DNA from: Clusia tigrina
Lineage: Eukaryota; Arthropoda; Insecta; Diptera; Clusiidae
Length of the DNA stretch: 64,000 nt
Reading direction: 5' to 3'
Assembly: GCA_920105625.2 (NCBI GenBank)
Contig: OV050031.1
Coordinates: 69,449,995 to 69,513,994, forward strand
The notes below the pieces were generated by a model, which had not been told where the DNA came from, searched no databases, and was given only the letters and a program-made list of their open reading frames with translations. The position numbers were made by a program, and so were the translations under genes. Positions 53,311 through 62,992 of this stretch are shown here, piece by piece. Position 1 is the stretch's first letter; each line of letters begins with the position of its first letter.

Positions 53311-55121
53311 AATCGACAGCGGCAGCAACTGAGACGCCTACATAGACGCTGACAATGGCTGCGATGCCGACTGAGACGCCGACTGAGGCAGATAGGTGTA
53401 GATATTGGCATAGAGAAGGCAGCAGACCCCCCAATCAACAGCGGCAGCGACTGAGACGCATTCAGAGACGCTGAAAGAGGCTGCGACGCCGACTGAGACG
53501 CCGACTGAGACGCCGACTGAGGCAGAGAAGGGTAGATATTGGCATAGATAATGCAGCAGACCTCCCCAATCGAAAGCGGCAGCGACTGAGACACCAACAG
53601 AGACGCTGACAGAGGCTGCGATGCCGACTGTGGCGCCGACGGAGGCAGACAGGGGAAGATATAGATTTAGAGAAGTCAGCAGACCCCCCAATCAACAGCG
53701 GCAGCGACTGAGACGCCTACAGAGACGCTGACATAGGCTGCGACGCCTACTGAGACGCCGACTGAGGCAGATAGGGGTAGATATAGGCATAGAGAAGGCA
53801 GCAGACCCCCAATCGACAGCGGCAGCGACTGAGACGCATTCAGAGAAGCTGACAGAAGCTGCGACGCTGACAAAGACGCCGACTGAGGCAGATAAGGGTA
53901 GACATAGGCATAGAGAAGGCAACAGACCCCCAATCGACAGCGGCAGCGACTGAGACGCTTACAGAGATGCTGACAGAGGCTGCGACGCCGACTGAGACGC
54001 CGACTGAGGCAGAGAGGGGTAGATATAGGCATAGAGAATGCAGCAGACCCCCCAATCGAAAGCTGCAGCGACTGAGACACCTACAGAGACGCTGACAGGG
54101 GCTGCGACGCCGACTGAGGCAGATAGGGGTAGATATTGGCATAGAGAAGGCAGCAGACCCCCCAATCACCAGCGGCAACGACTGAGACGCCTACAGAGAC
54201 GCTGACAGAGGCTGCGAAGCCGACTAAGACGCTGACTGAGGCAGAGAGGGGTAGATATAGTCATAGAGAATGCAGCAGACCCCCCCAATCGACAGCGGCA
54301 GCTACTTAGACGCCTACAGAGACGCTGAGAGAGGCTGCGACGCCGACTGATGCGGATAGGGGCAGATGTAGGCATAGAGAAGGCAGCAGTCCCCCCCCCT
54401 CCAATCGACAGCGGCAACGACTGAGACGCCTACAGAGACGCTGACAGAGGCTGCGAAGCCGACTGAGGCAGAGAGGAGTAGATATAGGCATAGAGAAGGC
54501 AGCAGACCCCACAATCGACAGCGGCAGCGACTTAGACGCCTACAGAGACGCTGACAGAGGCTGCGACGCTGACAGAGGCTGCTACGCCGACAGAGGCTGC
54601 GACGCCGACTGAGGCAGAAAGGGTTAGACATAGGCATAGAGAAGGCAGCAGACAACCCAATCGACAGCGGCAACAACTGAGACGCATACAGAGACGCTGA
54701 TAGAGGCTGCGACGCCGACTGAGATGCCGACTGAGGCAGATAGGGGTAGAAATAGGCATTCAGAAGGCAGCAGACCCCCAATCGACAGCGGCAGCGACTG
54801 AGACGCCTACAGAGACGCTGACAGAGGCTGCGAAGCCGACTGTGACGCCGACTGAGGCGCGTAGGGGTAGATATAGGCATAGAGAAGGCAGCAGACCCAC
54901 CAATCGACAGCGGCAACAACTGAGACGCCTACAGAGACGCTGACAGAGGCTGCGAAGCCGACTAAGACGCTGACTGAGGCAGAGAGGGGTAGATATAGGC
55001 ATAGAGAATGCAGCAGACCCCCAATCGACAGCGGCATCTACTTAGACGCCTACAGAGACGCTGAGAGAGGCTGCGACGCCGACTGATGCGGATAGGGGTA
55101 GATATAGGCATAGAGAAGGCA

Positions 55122-58111
55122 GCAGTGCCACCCCCCCTCCAATCGACAGCGGCAACGACTGAGACGCCTACAGAGACGCTGACAGAGGCTGCAAAGCCGA
55201 CTGAGGCAGAGAGGAGTAGATATAGGCATAGAGAAGGCAGCAGACCCCCCAATCGACAGCGGCAGCGATTTAGACGCCTACAGAGACGCTGACAGAGGCT
55301 GCGACGCTGACAGAGGCTGCGACGCCGACAGAGGCTGCGACGCCGACTGAGGCAGAGAGGGTTAGACATAGGCATAGATAAGGCAGCAGACAACTGAGAC
55401 GCATACAGAGACGCAGATAGAGGCTGCGACGCCGACTGAGATGCCGACTGAGGCATATAGGGGTAGAAATAGGCATTCAGAAGGCAGCAGACCCCCCAAT
55501 CGACAGCGGGAGAGACTGAGGCGCCTACAGAGGCGCTGACAGCGGCTGCGAAGCCGACTGTGACGCCGACTGAGGCGCGTAGGGGTAGATATTGGCATAG
55601 AGAAGGCAGCAGACCCCCCAATCGACAGCTGCAGCGACTGAGACGCCTACAGAGACGGTGATAGAGGCTGCGAAGCCGACTGTGATGCCGACTGAGGCGC
55701 GTAGGGGTAGATATAGGCATAGAGAAGGCAGCAGACCCACCAATCGACAGCGGCAACAACTGAGACGCCTACAGAGACGCTGACAGATGCTGCGACGCTG
55801 ACAGATGCTGCGACGCCGACTGAGACGCCGGCTGAGGTAGAGAGGGGTAGACATAGGCATAGAGAAGGCAGCAGACACCCCAATCGACAGCGGCAACAAA
55901 TGAGACGCCTACAGAGACGCTGACATAGGCTGCGACGCCGACTGAGATGCCGACTGAAACAAGTAGGGGTAGATATACGCATAGAGAAGGCAGCAGACCC
56001 CTCAATCGACAGCGGCAGTGACTGAGACGCCTACAGAGACACTGACATAGGCTGCGACGCCGACTGAGACGCCGACTGAGGCAGATAGGGGTAGATTTAG
56101 GCATAGAGAGTAAGCAGACCCCCCAATCGACAGCGGCAACAACTGAGACGCCTACAGAGACGCTGATAGAGGCTGCGACGCCGACTGAGTTGCCGACTGA
56201 GGCAGATAGGGGTAGATATAGGAATATAGAAGGCAGCAGACCCCCCAATCGACAGCGGCAGCGACTGAGACGCCTACAGAGACGCTGACAGAGGCTGCGA
56301 CGCCGACTGAGGCAGATAGGGGTAGATATTGGCATAGAGAAGGCAGCAGACCCCCCAATCGACGGCGGCAGCGACTGAGACGCCTACAGAGACGCTAACA
56401 GAAACTGCGACGCTGAGAGATGCTGCGACGCCGACTGAGACGCCGACTGAGGCAGAGAGGGGTAGACATATGCATAGAGAAGGCAGCAGACACCCCAATC
56501 GACAGCGGCAACAAATGAAACGCCTACATAGACGCTGACAATGGCTGCGATGCCGACTGAGACGCCGAGTGAGGCAGATAGGGGTAGATATAGGCATAGT
56601 GAAGGCAGCAGTGCCGTCCCCCCTCCAATCGACAGCAGCAACGACTGAGACGCGTACAGAGACGCTGACAGAGGCTGCAAAGCCGACTGAGGCAGAGAGG
56701 AGTAGATATAGGCATAGAGAAGGCAGCAGACCCCCCAATCGACAGCGGCAGCGATTTAGACGCCTACAGAGACGCTGACAGAGACTGCGACGCTGACAGA
56801 GGCTGCGACGCCGACAGAGGCTGCGACGCCGACTGAGGCAGAGAGGTTTAGACATAGGCATAGATAAGGCAGCAGACAACTGAGACGCATACAGAGACGC
56901 AGATAGAGGCTGCGACGCCGACTGAGATGCCGACTGAGGCAGATAGGGGTAGAAATAGGCATTCAGAAGGCAGCAGACCCCCCAATCGACAGCGGGAGAG
57001 ACTGAGGCGCCTACAGAGGCGCTGACAGCGGCTGCGAAGCCGACTGTGACGCCGACTGAGGCGCGTAGGGGTAGATATAAGCATAGAGAAGGCAGCAGAC
57101 CCCCCAATCGACAGCGGCAGCGACTGAGACGCCTACAGAGACGGTGACAGAGGCTGCGAAGCCGACTGTGATGCCGACTGAGGCGCGTAGGGGTAGATAT
57201 AGGCATAGAGAAGGCAGCAGACCCACCAATCGACAGCGGCAACAACTGAGACGCCTACAGAGACGCTGACAGATGCTGCGACGCTGAAAGATGCTGCGAC
57301 GCTGACAGATGCTGCGACGCCGACTGAGACGCCGGCTGAGGTAGAGAGGGGTAGACATAGGCATAGAGAAGGCAGCAGACACCCCAATCGACAGCGGCAA
57401 CAAATGAGACGCCTACAGAGACGCTGACATAGGCTGCGACGCCGACTGAGATGCCGACTGAAACAAGTAGGGGTAGATATAGGCATAGAGAAGGCAGCAG
57501 ACCCCTCAATCGACAGCGGCAGTGACTGAGACGCCTACAGAGACGCTGACATAGGCTGCGACGCCGACTGAGACGCCGACTGAGGCAGATAGGGGTAGAT
57601 TTAGGCATAGAGAGTAAGCAGACCCCCCAATCGACAGCGGCAACAACTGAGACGCCTACAGAGACGCTGATAGAGGCTGCGACGCCGACTGAGTTGCCGA
57701 CTGAGGCAGATAGGGGTAGATATAGGAATATAGAAGGCAGCAGACCCCCCAATCGACAGCGGCAGCGACTGAGACGCCTACAGAGACGCTGACAGAGGCT
57801 GCGACGCCGACTGAGGCAGACAGGGGTAGATATTGGCATAGAGAAGGCAGCAGACCCCCCAATCGACGGCGGCAGCGACTGAGACGCCTACAGAGACGCT
57901 AACAGAGGTTGCGACGCTGAGAGATGCTGCGACGCCGACTGAGACGCCGACTGAGGCAGAGAGGGGTAGACATAGGCATAGAGAAGGCAGCAGACACCCC
58001 AATCGACAGCGGCAACAAATGAAACGCCTACATAGACGCTGACAATGGCTGCGATGCCGACTGAGACGCCGACTGAGGCAGATAGGGGTAGATATAGGCA
58101 TAGTGAAGGCA
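55122..58111 (+). repeat. Tandem duplication, 1486 and 1504 bp
   Basis: Copy 1 is 55122-56607 and copy 2 is 56608-58111. The join falls in GAAGGCA, where copy 1 is followed by GCAGTGCC and copy 2 by TCAGACC. The offset is 1486 bp at first (55476 with 56962) and 1504 bp later (55982 with 57486). The 18-bp gain is one extra GACGCTGAAAGATGCTGC unit near 57.29 kb. Both copies share a deletion in which GGCAGCAGACAA runs straight into CTGAGACGC (near 55390 and 56878). Confidence 0.92.
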
Positions 58112-60561
58112 TCAGACCCCCCAATCGACAGCGGCAGCGACTGAGACGCATTCAGAGACGCTGAAAGAGGCTGCGACGCCGACTGAGACGCCGAATGAGG
58201 CAGAGAAGGGTAGATATTGGCATAGGGAATGCAGCAGACCTCCCCAATCGAAAGCGGCAGCGACTGAGACACCAACAGAGACGCTGACAGAGGCTGCGAA
58301 GCAAACTGTGGCGCCGACGGAGGCAGACAGGGGAAGATATAGATTTAGAGAAGTCAGCAGACCCCCCAATCAACAGCGGCAGCGACTGAGACGCCTACAG
58401 AGACGCTGAAATAGGCTGCGACGCCTACTGAGACGCCGACTGAGGCAGATAGGGGTAGATATAGGCATAGAGAAGGCAGCAGACCCCCAATCGACAGCGG
58501 CAGCGACTGAGACGCATTCAGAGAAGCTGACAGAAGCTGCGACGCTGACAGAGACGCCGACTGAGGCAGATAAGGGTAGACATAGGCATATTGAAGGCAG
58601 CAGACCCACCAATCGACAGCGGCAACAACTGAGACGCCTACAGAGACGCTGACAGATGCTGCGACGCTGAAAGATGCTGCGACGCTGACAGATGCTGCGA
58701 CGCCGACTGAGACGCCGGCTGAGGTAGAGAGGGGTAGACATAGGCATAGAGAAGGCAGCAGACACCCCAATCGACAGCGGCAACAAATGAGACGCCTACA
58801 GAGACGCTGACATAGGCTGCGACGCCGACTGAGATGCCGACTGAAACAAGTAGGGGTAGATACAGGCATAGAGAAGGCAGCAGACCCTCCAATCGAAAGC
58901 TGCAGCGACTGAGACACCTACAGAGACGCTGACAGGAGCTGCGACGCCGACTGAGGCAGATAGGGGTAGATATTGGCATAGAGAAGGCAGCAGACCCCCA
59001 ATCAACAGCGGCAGCGACTGAGACGCCTACAGAGACGCTGACAGAGGCTGCGAAGCCGACTAAGACGCTGACTGAGGCAGAGAGGGGTAGATATAGGCAT
59101 AGAGAATGCAGCAGACCCCCCAATCGACAGCGGCAGCTACTTAGACGCCTACAGAGACGCTGATAGAGGCTGCGACGCCGACTGATGCGGATAGGGGTAG
59201 ATATAGGCATAGAGAAGGTAGCAGTGCCCCCTTCCCCGCCAATCGACAGCGGCAACGACTGAGACGCCTACAGATACGCTGACAGAGGCTGCGAAGCCGA
59301 CTGAGGCAGAGAGGAGTAGATATAGGCATAGAGAAGGCAGCAGACCCCCCAATCGACAGCGGCAGCGACTTGAACGCCTACAGAGACGCTGACAGAGGCT
59401 GCGACGCTGACAGAGGCTGCGACGCCGACAGAGGCTGCGACGCCGACTGAGCCAGAGAGGGTTAGACATAGGCATAGAGAAGGCAGCAGACAACCCAATC
59501 GACAGCGGCAACAACTGAGACGCATACAGAGACGCTGATAGAGGCTGCGACGCCGACTGAGATGCCGACTGAGGCAGATAGGGGTAGAAATAGGCATTCA
59601 GAAGGCAGCGGACACCCAATCGACAGCGGCAGCGACTGAGACGCCTACAGAGACGCTGACAGAGGCTGCGAATCCGACTGTGACGCCGACTGAGGCGCGT
59701 AGGGGTAGATATAGGCATAGAGAAGGCAGCAGACCCACCAATCGACAGCGGCAACAACTGAGACGCCTACAGAGACGCTGATAGAGGCTGCGACACTGAC
59801 AGATGCTGCGACGCCGACTGAGACACCGGCTGAGGCAGAGAGGGGTAGACATAGGCATAGAGAAGGCAGCAGACACCCCAATCGACAGCGGCAACAAATG
59901 AGACGCCAACAGAGACGCTGACAGAGACTACGACGCCGACTGAGATGCCGACTTTGGCAGGTAGGGGTAGATATAGGCATAGAGAAGGCAGCAGCCCCCC
60001 AATCGACAGCGGCAGCGACTGAGACGCATTCAGAGACGCATGACAGAGGCTGCGATGCTGTCTGAGGCAGATAGGGGTAGATATTGGCATAGAGAAGGCA
60101 GCAGACCCCCCAATCGACGGCAGCAGCGACTGAGACACCTACAGAGACGCTGCCAGAGGCTGCGACGCTGAGAGATGCTGCGACGCCGACTGAGACGCCG
60201 ACTGAGGCAGAGAGGGGTAGACATAGGCATAGAGAAGGCAGCAGACCCCCAATCGACAGCGGCAGCGACTGAGGCGCATTCAGAGAGGCTGACAGAAGCT
60301 GCGACGCTGACAGAGACGCCGACTGAGGCAGATAAGGGTAGACATAGGCATAGAGAAGGTAGCAGACCCCCCAATCGACAACGGCAGCGATTGAGACGCT
60401 TACAGAGATGCTGACAGAGGCTGCGACGCCGACTGAGACGCCGACTGAGGCAGATAGGGGTATATACAGACATAGAGAAGGCAGCAGACCCCCCAATCAA
60501 CAGCGGCAGCGACTGAGCCGCCTACAGAGACGCTGACATAGGCTGCGACGCCTACTGGGAC

Positions 60562-60634
60562 GCCGACTGAGGCAGATAGGGGTAGATAAAGGCATTCTCT
60601 ATGCCTTTATCTACCCCTATCTGCCTCAGTCGGC
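60562..60634. repeat. Perfect hairpin palindrome, 34-bp arms, 5-nt loop
   Basis: The left arm is 60562-60595 and the right arm 60601-60634. They are exact reverse complements, with loop TCTCT at 60596-60600. The left arm is ordinary monomer sequence from GCCGACTGAGGC to AAAGGCAT. The right arm plus loop (39 nt) is the inverted copy of that segment including AGAGA, after which the array resumes at AGCAGACC. The AAAGGCAT variant matches monomers near 63.3 kb, so the inverted copy is local. It fits a snap-back template switch, or a sequencing or assembly artefact. Confidence 0.93.
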
Positions 60635-61243
60635 AGCAGACCCCCCAATCGACAACGGCAGCGACTGAGATGCCTACAGAGACGCAGACAAGAGGCTGCG
60701 ACGCCGACTGAGGCAGATAGGGGTAGATATATGCATAGAGAAGGCAGCAGACCCCCCCAATCGACAGCGGCAACAATTGAGACGCATACAGAGACGCTGA
60801 TAGAGGCTGCGACGCCGACTGAGATGCCGACTGAGGCAGATAGGTGTAGATATTGGCATAGAGGAGGCAGCAGACCCAGCCCAAACGACAGCGGCAACAA
60901 CTGAGACGCCTACAGAGACGCTGATAGAGGCTGCGACGCCGAATGAGATGCCGACTGAGCCAGATAATGGTAGAAATAGGCATACAGAAGGCAGCAGACC
61001 CCCCAATCGACAACGGCAGCGACTGAGATGCCTACAGAGACGCAGACAAGAGGCTGCGACGCCGACTGAGACGCCGACTGAGGCAGATAGGGGTAGATAT
61101 ATGCATAGAGAAGGCAGCAGACCTTCCAATCGACAGCGGCAACAACTGAGACGCATACAGAGACGCTGATAGAGGCTGCGACGCCGACTGAGATGCCGAC
61201 TGAGGCAGATAGGGGTAGATATTGGCATAGAGAAGGCAGCAGA

Positions 61244-61260
61244 CCCCCCCCCCCCCCCCC
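61244..61260 (+). repeat. Poly-C tract, 17 nt
   Basis: The only long C run in domain D, in a GATATTGGCATAG monomer followed by AATCGACAACGG. Confidence 0.85.
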
Positions 61261-62002
61261 AATCGACAACGGCAGCGACTGAGATGCCTACAGAGACGCT
61301 GACAGAGGCTGCGAAGCCGACTGTGACGCCGACTGAGGCAGGTAGGGGTACATATAGGCATAGAGAAGGCAGCAGACCCACCAATCGACAGCGGCAACAA
61401 CTGAGACGCCTACAGAGACGCTGATAGAGGCTGCGCCGCCGACTGAGTTGCCGACTGGGGCAGATAAGGATATATATAGGCATACAGAAGGCAGCAGACA
61501 CCCCAATCGACAGCGGCAGCGACTGAGACGCCTACAGGGACGCTGACAGAGTCTGCGACGCCGACTGAGGCAGATAGGTGTAGATATTGGTATAGAGAAT
61601 GCAGCAGACCCCCCTAATCGACGGCGGCAGCGACTGAGACGCCTACAGAGACGCTGACAGAGGCTGCGACGGCGACTGAGATGCCGACTGAGGCAGAGAG
61701 GGGTAGACATAGGCATAGAGAAGGCAGCAGACCCCCCAATCGACAGCGGCAGCGACTGAGACGCTTACAGAAATGCTGACAGAGGCTGCGACGCCGACTG
61801 AGACGCCGACTGAGGCAGATAGGGGTGTATACAGACATAGAGAAGGCATCAGACCCCCCAATCGACAGCGGCAGCGACTGAGACGCATTCAGAGACGCAT
61901 GACAGAGGCTGCGATGCTGACTGAGACGCCGACTGAGGCAGATAAGGGAGACATAGGCATAGAGAAGGCAGCAGAACCCCCAATCGACAGCGGCAGCGAC
62001 TG

Positions 62003-62123
62003 AGACGCTTACAGAGATGCTGACAGGGGCTGCGACGCCGACTGAGACGCCGACTGAGGCAGATAGGGGTAGATATAGGCATAGAGAAGGCAGCAGACCC
62101 CCAATCGACAGCGGAAGCGACTG
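62003..62123 (+). repeat. Exemplar long-form monomer (121 bp)
   Basis: A long-form monomer with two consecutive 12-bp units (GACGCCGACTGA) before GGCAGATAGGGG. With five C in its C run it is 121 bp; with six C it would be 122 bp. It differs from the short form only by the extra 12-bp unit and point changes. Monomer lengths in the array are thus set mainly by 12-bp steps, 18-bp steps and C-run length. Confidence 0.9.
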
Positions 62124-62881
62124 AGACGCCTACAGAGACGCCGACAAGAGGCTGCGACGCCGACTGAGACGCCGACTGAGGCGCGTAGGGCTAGATATAG
62201 GCATAGAGAAGGCAGCAGACGCCCCAATCGACAGCGGCAGCGACTTAGACTCCTACAGAGACGCTGAAAGAGGCTGCGACGCTGACAGAGGCTGCGACGC
62301 CGACAGAGGCAGCGACGCCGACTGAGGTAGAGAGGGTTAGACATAGGCATAGAGAAGGCGGCAGACAACCCAATCGACAGCGGCAACAACTGAGACGCAT
62401 ACAGAGACGCAGATAGACGCTGCGACGCCGACTGAGATGTCGACTGAGGCAGATAGGGGTAGAAATAGGCATTCAGAAGGCAGCAGACCCCGCAATCGAC
62501 AGCGGCAGCGACTGAGACGCTTACAGAGACGCTGACAGAGGCTGCGAAGCCGACTGTGACTCCGACTGAGGCGCGTAGGGGTAGATATAGGCATAGAGAT
62601 GGCAGCAGACCCACCAATCGACAGCGGCAACAACTGAGATGCCTACAGAGACGCTGACAGATGCTGCGACGCCGACTAAGACGCCAGCTGAGGCAGAGAG
62701 GGGTAGACATAAGCATAGAGAAGGCAGCAGACGCCCCAATCGACAGCGGCAACAACTGAGACGCCTACAGAGACGCAGATAGAGGCTGCGACGCCGACTG
62801 AGTTGCCGACTGAGGCAGATAGGGGTAGATATAGGCATATAGAAGACAGCAGACCCCCCAATCGACCGCGGCAGCGACTGA

Positions 62882-62992
62882 GACGCCTACAGAGACGCTG
62901 ACAGAGGCTGCGACGCCGACTGAGGCAGATAGGGGTAGATATTGGCATAGAGAAGGCAGCAGACCCCCCCAATCACCGGCGGCAGCGACTGA
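62882..62992 (+). repeat. Exemplar short-form monomer (111 bp)
   Basis: A clean short-form monomer, starting at GACGCCTAC and ending just before the next GACGCCTA. It has a single GACGCCGACTGA unit and a seven-C run, giving 111 bp (110 bp with six C). It carries the common AATCACC variant after the C run instead of AATCGAC. Confidence 0.9.

Larger units (their letters stand above)
23900..54000 (+). repeat. Array domain C (GAGGAATATAGGGG markers, long poly-C)
   Basis: Satellite monomers throughout. Its marker monomer, GAGGAATATAGGGGTAG, occurs about a dozen times between 26.19 and 52.89 kb and not outside. Monomers with GTAGATATTGGCATAG and GGCAGCAAAC followed by expanded C runs are also frequent here. 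Several kilobase-scale tandem duplications lie inside. Both limits are approximate. Confidence 0.78.
49490..54680 (+). repeat. Pair of ~0.9-kb blocks, 4.27 kb apart
   Basis: Bases about 49.49-50.39 kb match about 53.77-54.66 kb, with the offset shifting from 4278 to 4267 bp. Shared features are GGGGCAGATGTAGG, the C-run monomer ending TCCAATCG, and GGCAGAAAGGGTTAG. The offset change is accounted for mainly by a C run of 18 in the first block and 9 in the second. The intervening 50.4-53.7 kb is also monomers, partly matching 51.9-52.2 kb with 53.45-53.77 kb (offset 1589). Confidence 0.8.

Noticed and set aside
60562..60634. Rho-independent terminator or transposon inverted repeats
   Set aside because: The hairpin is an inverted copy of the adjacent monomer, with no T run after it, no target-site duplication and no transposase.
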